A stretch of 64,000 nucleotides of DNA from Triglochin maritima (GCA_963682175.1 OY821784.1:24347621-24411620), one strand, 5' to 3'; shown: positions 43,613 through 54,588, counted from the first letter of the stretch. Numbers and translations are program-made. Notes: generated from the letters alone by a model not told the origin.

Positions 43613-43968
43613 TCCGGCTAACCTTTCCAACATTTGATCAATGAATGGCAATGTGAAATGATCTTTCTGCTTTACCACATTGCGCTTGCGATAATCAACG
43701 CAAACTCACCAGCCAGTTTGCAGGCGTGTTGGTATAAGCTCATTATGCTCATTCCCAACACCAATCACGCATGACTTCTTGGGAACCACATGGACAAGAC
43801 TCACTTACGATGCAAGCTCTCAAGAACCTCCTTTCGGACAACTTATTTCAACACAAGATTCAATCATCATTGTTGGTGCTGGTGGGGCCTAGAGTTCTCT
43901 TTCATGTGGATCCGATGCTGGACAATGAAAGGGCTTATTTCCTTGCTCTCCTTCATGGCCACCCCATA
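43613..43968 (-). pseudogene. Athila-like RT N-terminus and linker
   Basis: On the minus strand the segment from 43968 reads GVAMKESKEISPFIVQHRIHM, the region before RT. It is followed after a decayed stretch by SLVHVVPKKS, EHNELIPTRLQTGW, a TGA, VCVDYRKRN and DHFTLPFIDQMLERLAG at 43613. It overlaps by about 95 bp with the RT copy ending at 32337, including the shared TGA. This duplication brackets the old derivative. Frames are broken. Confidence 0.85.
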
Positions 43969-44158
43969 TGTAGGATTTTAGCCTAATCCTAATCCTAATT
44001 GTGCCTTAAACTTGTTTAGGTGGTGATTAGGGATGGATGGCTGAGATTGAGAGGAGATGGATGGAGGGCTTGGATTGAAGAGGGGTGGATGTGTGGTTGA
44101 GATGGAGAGGTGGAATGGATGGTGAGGATTTGGTGTGGAAGAGGTATTTGGGGGGAGA

Positions 44159-44178
44159 TTTCTCTCTCTCTCCCTCAC

Positions 44179-44225
<47 letters not shown>

Positions 44226-44240
44226 CTCTCTCCCTCTCTC
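44159..44240. repeat. CT/TC microsatellite
   Basis: A TC-dinucleotide run with short interruptions (CCCTCACG and GA). Long frames read through it on both strands are artefacts of the simple repeat. Confidence 0.95.
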
Positions 44241-44649
44241 CAGCAGCAAGTTCCGGCGAGGAAGAAGGTTCTCCGGCGAAGTGAAGTTTTGCTCCGGTCG
44301 GTTGGTGGCTTGAGGTGAGTGGTGAGTTCTTTAGTTTTCCCGCACGTTTGGTTCCGTCCCTCCACCTAACTCGTGTTCTGGGTCGTGGTGGTTCGGTAGA
44401 GGTTGCTGGAGATAGTGTGGTTGCTGTGGATCGTCGAGGAGGCGATTGATCGTCGTTTGGACGCGAGATTCGTCGACGGATCGCTTTTTGGGGAGACGTG
44501 CTCGTGGAGGCGTCGTCGTGGTTCTTCAAAGGTCTCTTCAGACCTTTACGTATGTCAAGCTCGCTCACTTAATTACCGTGAGTATTTGGAAGTCGACGGT
44601 AGGCCGTTCGGCTCGTCGCGAGTAAACTTGCAGCAGATTTCACTGCCTG

Positions 44650-46910
44650 ATCGGTCGACCGGTTTGTGCAAACGGTCGACCGTTCGTGAAGAGAATTTGG
44701 GCTCTGCCTCAAATCGGTCGAACGATGCCTGTGGGGCGGTCGACCGATTGTGCATAGGAAGCGAGTCTGGAGAGATTCGGTCGACCGGGTCCCCTTTGCC
44801 GGTCGACCGTGTGCACTGTCTTAAGTCGGTTGGGGGGCGTAGACTATATAAACGGTTGACCGCCCTTTGATCTTGTCCGACCGTGACTTAAGTGGACCTT
44901 ATGGTCGGTTCGACCGAATGAGGGTTCGGTCGACCGGACTTGTGCGCTGAGCGTGTGATTGACATCATTTCATGCTCATATTTGTATCTTATATCCATTA
45001 TCTTACACCTAAGCAATGCTACGTGACGAGTTTTATGTTTAGTTTTCAGGAATAAAGAGGTTTGAAGAGAAGAGCCATGAAAGGACCCAAAAGCTGGGAA
45101 AAAGGACTGAATGGTGAGATCTAGGGACCAAGATGCAAGGGAGAAGGACCTGAATGTAAGACAGAAGGACCTAAGAGCAAAACAGAATACTCCACACCAT
45201 CATGGGGAGTATTTTACCAATTCTATTCGGGTCGGAGCTCCAACAAGTCGAGTAACCGCATCAAAGACCAACAATACCAGAAAGCAAAGCCCACAACAAA
45301 TTCCAACACGATCCGACAATTTTGGACCGCCAATTGGCGGTCTTGGACCGCTAATTGGCGGTCCATATTGCTCAGGATCCGTCTAAATTTCTCCTGGACT
45401 TGTATTAATGTTCGTTTAGGCTATTTTTGGTATTGGTTTAGTCCCACATCGGGGGATTGTCCCCGATTAGCTTTTTCCATGCTTATAAATAGAACTCTTC
45501 ACCTTCCATTGTAATTACCCATTGTTTGGTGGCATTCTCTCTACTAAGGAGTGAGCCTTGAAGCAATAACTCAAGGTGGAGAAGGATGCTACCTTCAATG
45601 TGAGTCATTTGTAATAAAAGTTTATTTGTTTCTTTTAATCTTGTTTTGTTATGTTGTTTGTTTTGTGTGGGTTGTTTTACTTTGTTTAATTTCTTGTTTA
45701 GTAATTTTAGTATCTTAGTTAAATGTTTTCTTTACTTAGTCTAATCAGTAGTGTAATGAGTAGTGAGTAGTTCCATCCCCATTTGGGGGGTGGAGAAATA
45801 TGTGATATAATCATGTAGTGTATTAAGTGTGTGTTATTTTTATCCCTTGAGCTTTATATGATTTCCATAACCATCTAATGGGTCTCCACTCTTATCTTTG
45901 ATATGCTAATGCTCTTGAATGAAGCTTAGCTTATGCTTTGATTAGTGGACCTATTTTATGGGGAATGATAAGGTTAGGATATGGATGAAGTTAATATTGG
46001 AAACACAATTTGTAATGTATGTGCTCTTGTTGCCTTTACCTTAGCTAATGTCTTGTATGTTTTAATGATGTAGTGAAATCTTAATTCATGTAGAGGCATA
46101 GTAGGGTATAGTCTTTATACTTGAGTTCATGTAGCTTCATTCCAATTATTGTCTTGTATGTTTTAATGATGTAGTCTTATCTTAATTCATGTAGAGGCAA
46201 AGTTGGATGTAGTTTTATGATTTCATGCACTACATGTTGTGAGGAGCTTAATGAACACACACACACTCCTTTATGTTCACATTATTTCTCTACCCCCTTT
46301 GGGGTTTAGTTTTATTGCTTATCTTCATTTCCTTTTGCATTCTAGTTTAGCATTGTAGTGTAGTTTAGTGTAACCAATCCTTTTCTCCTTTCTTTACCCC
46401 TTGCCTTCGCACGAACCAAGTGTCGACACACCTCCCAGTGGACGACCCGTATTTGCCACCGCTTCAACGCGGCCGTGCACTTGCGGTAGAAATATAAAAG
46501 GAGATCAATCAGCGTGGGAAACGCTCTGGCTGAAATCGGTCGACCGAGGAGGTCTCGGCGTTCGACCGGTTTCAGGACGCGAGTGAGGGATTATTCCCTG
46601 GACAGATTCGGTCGACCGAGGTGTGCTCGGCGTTCGACCGAATTCGTTGTGGAGTTGTGGGATTTGTTCCCTGGTGACTTTCGGTCGACCGGGACCCCTA
46701 TTGTCGGTCGACCGATTGGTCATTTTGGTCGTTGGACCGGGAGTTGACCATCTAAACGGTCGACCGTCCCTTGATTTGGGTTCGACCGAACGAGTGTGGT
46801 GTTGGGAATCGGTCGACCGATGGAGTGCCGGTCGAAGCGGATTGCCCTGTATTTGCTTGATTCGGTCGACCGGGACTTTTGGTTCGGTCGACCGTTTGTG
46901 TCCTGTTTTG
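44650..46910. repeat. GGTCGACC palindrome clusters, two blocks (44650-44940, 46530-46910)
   Basis: The decamer CGGTCGACCG or a one-base variant appears about every 25-80 bp, often in pairs. Examples are near 44650, 44680, 44738, 44778 and 44800 in the first block, and near 46535, 46608, 46680, 46705, 46757, 46812, 46862 and 46883 in the second. The two blocks are one array, interrupted by the nested Gypsy LTR (44956-46511). Confidence 0.85.
44956..46511 (+). repeat. Gypsy solo LTR (TGATTGAC type)
   Basis: 1556 bp, TGATTGACATC to GAGATCAATCA, flanked by GCGTG at 44951-44955 and 46512-46516. It has a perfect palindrome GACCGCCAATTGGCGGTC (45325-45342), a perfect inverted repeat (45448-45467), TATAAATA (45484-45491) and the conserved 3' block near 46440-46490. 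No internal region is attached, so it arose by LTR-LTR recombination. Confidence 0.92.
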
Positions 46911-47006
46911 CACTATGGTGGTGTTGTGGTCGTGGTTGTCCGTGTGGGACGAGTCGTGGTGCCGATGTTCTTCCGGCAAGTGTGCGAGCTGCACGAGGGT
47001 TGCGGT

Positions 47007-47398
47007 GGTTGGTTGAAAATAGACCTAGAGCCCCGTAACCGTGTGAGAGCTGTGGTTGGTTGAAAATAGACCTGGAGCCCAGCTAGTCTTTTTCGGAGTT
47101 GGTTGAAAATAGACCTGGAGCTCCGTAGTGCGTTCGGGTTGGTTGAAAATAGACCTGGAGCCTGAGCAGGGACCGCGTGTAGGGGTTGGTTGAAAATAAA
47201 CCTGGAGCCCTTATACGTTTGGGTTGGTTGAAAATAGACCTGGAGCCCTTGGTCGTGTCGTGGTAGCTGTGGTTGGTTGAGATTAGACCTGGAGCCCAGC
47301 TTGGCGACGTGTGTGAGTCGCGGCGGTTGGTTGAGATTCGACCTGGAGCCCCGTGACTGTGTGGGTGCGGCGGTTGGTTGAGAATAGACCTGGAGTCC
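47007..47398. repeat. Nine interspersed copies of a 27 bp repeat with unique spacers
   Basis: The core begins GGTTGGTTGAAAATAGACCT and continues GGAGCCC. Copies start at 47007, 47054, 47097, 47137, 47184, 47222, 47271, 47325 and 47372, so steps are 38-54 bp. The last three copies have GAGAT or GAGAA in place of GAAAA, and spacers of 11-27 bp differ in sequence. The array lies inside the solo LTR. It is not a CRISPR array. Confidence 0.9.
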
Positions 47399-47825
47399 CG
47401 TACCGGTGGTGTGTCCTGTATTGGAGTTGAGAGCCCTGGTGCAGGGCGTGTTGTGATGCTTTTCTTGTTGAGTAGAATTGCATGCTAGGATGCTTTTATT
47501 TCGTACATTTAGAGTTTGGCATACGGGGTTTCCTTCTGGAAACTCAGGCCTTGTTGCATGTTTACTTTCAGGCCGTGATCGGCATTAGGGGGTGGTGACC
47601 GAGGAGAGGAGCACCGCTACCGGATCCAGCTTTCTCTCAGTTGAGGTCGTGTGATTACTGTTTCCTTGTATATGCTTTTGATGTAATCACAACTTTTGCA
47701 TACTCTGATGTTCACATATATATATATGATATATGTCGGTGCACCTGTGTTCTTTAATTGCGTAATATCCTCTGTTGATTGAGTGTTTAAAATTTTAAAT
47801 TTTCCGCTGTTTTGAGGATGTTACA

Positions 47826-48775
47826 CCATAGCCTCTTCATTCTCCAAAATAACTGACTTAAGGGTAGCGTGTTGTTCTTTATCAAGATCGAAAGCAATAA
47901 TGAGTGACAATGTCTCATTAACCCCTAAAAAGATGTATTTAAGGTTATAAGTCACATGTTTAAGCTCGACTAGAGGTGAGTCCTTGTTGTATTCAGAGTT
48001 AATTTCAAGTAGCTCAAGGGCCACAGGATGAGAAAAGCACGCACCCAGATGTGCCTCCTCCAGAAGTTCACAAACGGCTTCCTCAAAATCATCTTCAATC
48101 GCAACATGGTCATTGGGCACCTCAATAATATGTTGATGTGATTCGAACATGCCCACAGACTCAAGCTCAGCCACATCCTTATTAATATTGGCTACGACTG
48201 GATCGTCAAAGAGCCTAGGTTTCTTGCCAAGATTAAAGATGTTGAAATCCGTCGTGAGCTTTCCGAAAGATAACCTCATCAAGCCATTGCGATAATTGAT
48301 CAAAGCATTAGATGTCTTGAGAAAGGGCTTCCCAAGGATCATTGGAAATTGTCCTTATGGGTTGGACCCAGGTTCAGTATCCAAGATGATGAAATCAACT
48401 GGTAATACGAACTCACCCACATTAATAAGGAGATCCTCTACACTTGCACATGGAATCTCGACACATCTGTTAGCCAACAGGAGGGTAGTCCCCATTGGCT
48501 TAAGATTGCCTATTCCGATGTTGACATAGACGGAGTATGGCAAGTGGTTCACAGGTGCTACCAGATCCAATAGAGCTTGAGGGATTGCCACGTTACCGAT
48601 CATACAAGAAACAATTGGACAACCATGGTCCTTGTATTTGATTTGCATGGGTTGTGTCAATATCGAACTCACATTGGCGGCAAAAAATGCCAATTTTGGG
48701 AACATTTGTTCTCCTCTTAATGGTGCATAGATCCTTAAGGAACTTGGTTTACAGTGGCATCTGCTAGGCAAAGTC
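47826..48775 (-). pseudogene. Athila-like protease and protease-RT linker
   Basis: On the minus strand the frame starting near 48720 reads AFFAANVSSILTQP, then KYKDHGCPIVSCMIGNVAIP and ALLDLVAPVNHLPYSVY. The active site DLG-A-S-V-N is changed to DLV-A-P-V-N, losing the catalytic Gly. After a stop near 48350 it continues MILGKPFLKTSNALINYRNG (48342 down), the C-terminal protease end, and a linker (SHPVALELLEINSEYNKDSP) ending ENEEAM at the CCATA target. Gag should lie to the right, but the sequence changes at about 48780. Confidence 0.88.
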
Positions 48776-48779
48776 TACA

Positions 48780-51700
48780 TAGCTATGTTAGGTGACAACT
48801 CTGCATAACTCCACTGCTCGGGTTACACCTGAAGTCATCTCTCTACATAGGAATCAACCCACCAAACTTCGTGGTCAAATCCGCATGCGGGTCACTCAAC
48901 AGTGACCCACCGCTTGGCACAAAGCGGTACGCCAGATAGACACCCCAATTCGTGGCAAATGACCTATATGATTCGATCGCGACATTGGAACGCCTAATGA
49001 TTGATCTCGTTTTATATTTAACCGCAAGTGCACGGCCGCGTTGAAGCGGTGGCAAATACGGGTCGTCCACTGGGAGGTGTGTCGACACTTGGTTTGTGCG
49101 AAGGCGAGAGGTAAAGAAAGGGAAGAGAAGGGTCGGTTACACTAAACTACACTAAGATGCAAATAGGAAATGAAGATAAGCAAGAAAACTAAACCCCAAA
49201 GGGGGTAGAGAAATAATGTGAACATAAAGAAGTGTGTGTGTGTTCATTAAGCTCCTCACAACATGTAGTACATGAAATCATAAAACTACATCCAACTTTG
49301 CCTCTACATGAATTAAGATAAGACTACATCATTAAAACATACAAGACAATAATTGGAATGAAGCTACATGAACTCAAGTATAAAGACTATACCCTACTAT
49401 GCCTCTACATGAATTAAGATTTCACTACATCATTAAAACATACAAGACATTAGCTAAGGTAAAGGCAACAAGAGTACATACACTACAAATTGTGTTTCCA
49501 ATATTAACTTCATCCATATCCTAACCTTATCATTCCCCATAAAATAGGTCCACTAATCAAAGCATAAGCTAAGCTTCATTCAAGAGCATTAGCATATCAA
49601 AGATAAGAGTGGAGACCCATTAGATGGTTATGGAAATCATATAAAGCTCAAGGGATAAAAATAACACATACTTAATACACTACATGATTATATCACATAT
49701 TTCTCCACCCCTCAAATGGGGATGGAACTACTCACTACTCATTATACTAACTATATTAGCAAAAGAAAGCATAATACTGAAATGAAAGTTAACTAAGAAG
49801 GCAAGAAGCATTAAAGAAACATAAAAGGAAAGGAAAGACTAAACAAACATGCACAAATTAAAAGACAAGATTAAAAGAAACTAGAAGAATTATTTTATTA
49901 ACAAATGACTCACATTGAAGGTAGCATTCTTCCCCACCTTGAGTTTTTGCTTCAAGGCTCACTCCTTAGTAGAGAGAATGCCACCAAGCAATGGGTAATT
50001 ACAATGGAAGGTGAAGAGTTCTATTTATAAGCATGGGAAAAGCTAATCGGGGACAATCCCCCGATGTGGGACTAAACCAATACCAAAAATAGCCTAAACG
50101 AACATTAATACAAGTCCAGAAGAAATTTCGACGGATCCTGAGCAATATGGACCGCCAATTAGCGGTCCAAAATTGTCGGATCGTGTTGGAATTTGTTGTG
50201 GGCTTTGCTTTCTGGTATTGTTGGTCTTTGATGCGGTTACTCGACTTGTTGGAGCTCCGACCCCAATAGAATTGGTAAAATACTCCCCATGATGGTGTGG
50301 AGTATTCTGTTTTGCTCTTAGGTCCTTCTGTCTTACATTTAGGTCCTTCTCCCTTGCATCTTGGTCCCTAGATCTCACCATTCAGTCCTTTTTCCCAGCT
50401 TTTGGGTCCTTTCATGGCTCTTCTCTTCAAACCTCTTTATTCCTGAAAACTAAACATAAAACTCGTCACGTAGCATTGCTTAGGTGTAAGATAATGGATA
50501 TAAGATACAAATATGAGCTTGAAATGATGTCAATCACCTAACATGAGACAAAATGAAGGCGTGATTGTCCAGGTCTTATCTTATGACTGACCTCTCTACA
50601 TAGAGCTCTTTGCGAATAGGCCTCTCTACATAGAGGTCCTACTCGTGGCTCATCGGCCCCAAATCAAACATGCCTAGAATTCATTTATTATTTGAATCCA
50701 ATGCAAACTATCTACAGATCTATATATCTCTATTGCTACAAAATCCAGAATGAGCCCAATGTGATAAGTATACCAATACACCCATCACAACTCCAATCTT
50801 ATCAGAAATAACAATGCAATAACAGCAACTAACAACCATCCAATCATCACCACAACATCACCAATAACCACAACAAATTAGGGTTGGCTACGGGACATGA
50901 GTAATGGTCATGAGGTCAAGTTCCTAGGTCATATTCACACATCCATACAAGCACACTCTGATCGGCAGCAAGTAATATGATAAGATTTGCAATACATGTA
51001 CTACAATCAACTTGACATCAATAGTACACTATTACGAGAGTTACATGTCATAAAGGTCTAGTTGATGAGTCTAGTCACATTTATTTTAACATATTCAGAT
51101 TCTTGCAATAGTATATATGTTTCAGTAACTCAATCAAATCAGCCATACTTGTGAAATTCATAATCCAAGTACATCCATATATATTCTATAAATGCATGAG
51201 GTAACGAATTAATCTACAACAAACATGGCATGTAGCGAGTAGCATAGTCAATATATTTTGATTTCATTCTCACACAAGGTGCATATATATATATCAGAAT
51301 AATTTCAATATATCAGATAATGTACACGAAACAAATATTGTTGGAACAAAATTAGAATACTAAACACATCATAACAGTCAACACACACCACCAATATAGA
51401 TTGCATTAGGTACAACAATTAAATCACAAACATGCGCATGAACGACCCTGGTCCATCCAGACACAAGCTCAGGCTACTCCTGGAGGACGTCTTGGGGGTG
51501 AGGAAGGAAACGAAGAGGTGAGGCTGAGTGTTTGAATCCTAGCAAATAGATGCGCGAGTAGCACTAACCCAGCCAGTGGTCAGCCCTCTCTTGCGCCTTC
51601 CATGCACAAACTAGTCACGCCCACCCAACCCCCATGCATCCCCTGCCTCCTCAAAGTTCTCCCCCCCCCCGCACCACCTTACCCCAGCCACCACCGGAGA

Positions 51701-52670
51701 ACAGCTGCGCCAGCCAGCCATCCAGGAGCTACGTGCCAAGTAGATAGGAGAAAACCCCAGGCGGCATGCGCGCACCAGCTGCACCAGCCCTAGCTGGGAC
51801 CAACTCTCCCTCAGCCCTCAAGTGCCAGCCCCTAAGCCTGGTTAGACCTCGCTAGAGCTCGTCAGATCTCTAGCGCCAGCCCTCCCAATGCGCCAACCAT
51901 CCGCGTGATAGGTGCAAGGCTTGGTTAGGTGGGATAACCGATTGCACCACCAACCCAAATGGTGTTGGCCGTCCCTCCAGCCAATACCCCCACTCTCTAC
52001 TCTACTAATGAGCCTAAGGCATACCTAAGGAAGACATTGGGGCCACTGGAAGATTGCCGGAGCAAGCTGCAACCTTCTTCTTCCTAGTGTATGCCTCCTC
52101 CTTGGTATCTAGGTCGCCAGAGATGGTAGCCTCGCCGGAGCTCAGCCCCAACACGCCAGAGAGGAGAAGAGAGTCGTCAGAGGTGGTTTCGTGGGAGAGA
52201 AGGAAAGAGAGTTGGGTGAGGGGACGCTAGGGTAGGTCTGGTTTTGTTTCAACCAACAAAAAGAAAAGGCAACAACTGAATGCAATAATTCTCTATAATG
52301 ACTTGCCAAAAACCATGCAATTCAAAAGTTTGCAATCTAAATCAGATCTCTCCTTAGATGACAAGGATTCCACGTCATCCTCCCCATCCCACTAAGCCCT
52401 ACACGTCCCATACAGCAAGCAAAGGCCGAATTTCAAAAGCAAGATGCACCCGACTGACCTGATGAGTAAATCGATTGCAAACTGATCTGGTGAGTCGCAC
52501 CCGCTTACGAGTCGCATTCGCTCGCCCAAAAAGGAAACCTTTCCCTGAAAGGAAAGTTTCCCAAAATGAAATATAAACATACAAAATAGCAACGTACAAG
52601 CAAATAACACATAAACAAACATGAAGATGAAATATGAGTTTATTAAAGTAGTAGGAAAGCGGGTCTTACA
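48780..52670 (-). repeat. Chromovirus-type LTR, left-truncated, split by a Gypsy solo LTR
   Basis: Segments 48815-48992 and 50542-52670 match the LTR at 58209-61012 in order. Shared blocks are GTGACCCACCGCTTGGCACA (48902 and 58801), CGTGGC(T/C)C(A/G)TCGGCCC and the right end GCGGGTCTTACA (52661-52670 and 61001-61012). The left end (TGTGACGCCCCC in the other copy) is absent, so it is truncated near 48780. GC-rich frames at 51450-52250 are LTR-internal and not recognised proteins. A C-run is at 51661-51670. No primer site or polypurine tract follows on the right. Confidence 0.75.
48998..50536 (-). repeat. Gypsy solo LTR (TGATTGAC type), minus orientation
   Basis: 1539 bp flanked by CCTAA (48993-48997 and 50537-50541). 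In element sense it runs TGATTGACATCATTTCAAGC to GAGATCAATCA and is close to 44956-46511. The inverted repeat at 50046-50065 (ATCGGGG-ACAATC-CCCCGAT) is perfect. One of the two GACCGCC palindromes near 50149 is an imperfect CAATTAG version. Confidence 0.92.
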
Positions 52671-53520
52671 AAAATGAACCGTGGACGCACTTACGTGACC
52701 TTACGCAACACACCCCACACGTAGCTACACTAAACATGGGGTTCGGTGAGGGGTGCACGCACTTACGTGACATAGAATCATATCTCGTGGACAACGCCAC
52801 ACCCGCCAGAGTCGTCGCTCGGGGCAGTCACTCACCTGGTTGTGCCACAACCGGGCTACCTGCTAGAATACATCATCGGACAGTTATCACTGCCACCACT
52901 CGGTCCTGTGGTCCTTCCTTCCACCATCAAAGTCGTATGGTCACATCATTGCCATCGTGGTCGGTCGATTGTATCCATCACCCATAAAGCTGACCAATCG
53001 ACCCATACGGACCGAACTCCGCGGGGTCATCTTGCTCCGTGGAGCTGTGTAATTTCATGCATTGGGATCCACAATCCCTCAAGTATACTACCCTAGTAAA
53101 AGCCAATGGAATGCTCTATGCTACACCACTATCCATAATATAGAGGTGGCTCATGCCCAAGTATCCGTACTCTTCCATTCGGCGGTCCGCTCAGGCAGAA
53201 AGCGAGGACACGGGCTTTCGTGTACAAAATTGACACTACACAAGGGCAAGGACTCAGATCTTGGCACAATCGGTCAAACCAAAAGAGGCAAACCATTCGA
53301 CTGCTCCCCATAGATAAGGAGACGTTCGAACAATTGCCTAAACCAGTTGAACTCTGGGCACACAACTTCAGTCACAATGGTCGAACAAGAGATCAAGGGC
53401 GGTCGACCGTTTAGATGGTCTAGACTAGGGTCAAAGCACAAAAATTAGAAAATCGGTCGAACATATGGGAAAGCCCGTCCGACCAAAAATATTACTAACT
53501 TCACAAGTTCGGAAACACAA
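52671..53520. repeat. Fragment of the palindrome-rich LTR family
   Basis: The segment resembles 13060-13900: ACGTGAC...GACAACGCCACACC, GTTGTGCCACAACCGGGCTACC and GCATTGGGATCCAC blocks. It ends with half-palindromes (CAATCGGTCAAACC, GGGCGGTCGACCGTTTAG, AATCGGTCGAACAT) at about 53265-53465. No coding frame is recognisable. It is bounded on the left by a chromovirus-type LTR end and on the right by a Gypsy LTR fragment. Confidence 0.65.
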
Positions 53521-54588
53521 ATACATGGGAAGTGTCTAAATCTAATGGCAAACACAAATACAAACACATAACAAACATTTAGCATATTCAATAGGAAATT
53601 TCAGTCAATAAAGATGAGAAAACTAAGCATGGGAAGTGTCTAAATCTAATGGCAAAACCCATAAAAATTCCCCAACATGTAGATGATTAAAATACCCCCA
53701 ACGAACATACAAAACATGCAAGTCTACACAATAAAAAATTCATCAAACATCCAAACTTCACAATATATATGAACATCATCTCCACCACCCCCCAAAGGGG
53801 ATTGATCTAGTCACTACACATTATGCTAGCAATTAAACTAAAGAAGAAACGAGACATTCTAACTAGTTTAGCCTAAGATCAAAGAAGCAAGATTAAGCTA
53901 AGCATGCATAAAAAGGAGACAACATGAGAAGAAAACAATGAAAATTTATTTTATTAAATGACTCACATTACTAGTAACATTCTTCTCCACCTTGAGTTTT
54001 TGCTCCAAGGCTTACTCCAAGTCGAGAGAATGCCACCAAGCAATGGGTCAATACAAAAGGAGAGGAAAAGTTCTATTTATAGGCATGTAAAAAGGTAACC
54101 GGGGATAATCCCCCGGTATGGGACTAAACGCATACTATAAATGGACATAAAACTACATAAAACATGACCCAACTCAACCATGAAACCTTTGAACCAAGTT
54201 GGACCGCCAATTGGTGGTCTAGATAGATTTAATGGAGTCTGGATTTCAGTGGTTGGTTTTTGGCTTGATTTCTTGATGTTTTATGAACCCGATTGGGTTG
54301 TTGATGTTTTGACCCGGATCTAATTGCCAAAATACTCCTCATAATGGTGTGGAGCTTCTTGATTTCCTCATTAGTCCTTTTGGTTTTACATCCTGGTCTT
54401 CTCTCTTGCACCTCAGTCCGTGAGTCTTGCAACTTAGTCATTTTTCTTGCTTTTAAGTTCTTTTTTAGTCTCTTCTTCTCAACCCTATTTATTCCTGAAA
54501 CTTAAACATAAAACTCATTACGTAGCATTGTTTAGGCTAAAAATAAAGGATATAAGACACAAATGAATGCATGAAATAATGTCAATCA
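53521..54588 (-). repeat. Truncated Athila-like Gypsy LTR, minus orientation
   Basis: In reverse complement it starts TGATTGACATTATTTCATGC and has the TATAAATAG-like box (near 54070-54083), a perfect inverted repeat (54098-54117, ACCGGGG-ATAATC-CCCCGGT) and the GGGGGGTGGTGGAG block near 53785. The LTR 3' end with its conserved block is missing on the left. A short direct repeat (CATGGGAAGTGTCTAAATCT) occurs at 53524 and again about 100 bp further on. Confidence 0.8.

Larger units (their letters stand above)
43969..47825. repeat. Solo LTR of a palindrome-rich family (2.3 kb, split by a Gypsy solo LTR)
   Basis: It is bounded by CCATA at 43964-43968 and 47826-47830. Ends read TGTAGGATTTTAGCC and GAGGATGTTACA. 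Removing the nested LTR (44956-46511 plus one GCGTG) leaves about 2.3 kb. The orientation is uncertain: a TATATAAA at about 44845 favours plus, whereas the ends in reverse (TGTAACATCC to AATCCTACA) resemble chromovirus-type LTRs. It includes a CT microsatellite, two GGTCGACC clusters and a nine-unit interspersed repeat. No internal coding region accompanies it. Confidence 0.85.
26445..48775 (-). mobile_element. Minus-strand Athila-like Gypsy element, autonomous type, interrupted twice
   Basis: On the minus strand, right to left: protease (48775-47826), a solo LTR insertion, protease-RT linker and RT start (43968-43613), a large old insertion (43612-32338), RT (32337-31577), RNase H (31576-31328), integrase (31304-29990), an env-position ORF (29653-29324), a 3' noncoding region, polypurine tract and 3' LTR (27984-26445). 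Pol order with integrase last is Gypsy. The 5' LTR and gag are not found; the sequence switches to a chromovirus-type LTR near 48780. Many frameshifts and stops mark it as old. Confidence 0.85.

Noticed and set aside
43978..44568. Long minus-strand frame across the CT microsatellite (Arg/Glu repeats)
   Set aside because: The frame exists because a dinucleotide repeat lacks stops; frames on the opposite strand read through too, and the sequence lies inside a solo LTR.
47007..47398. CRISPR-like repeat-spacer array
   Set aside because: Repeats are interspersed with unique spacers, but spacers are short and uneven (11-27 bp), the array lies inside a plant LTR and no cas genes exist in the window.
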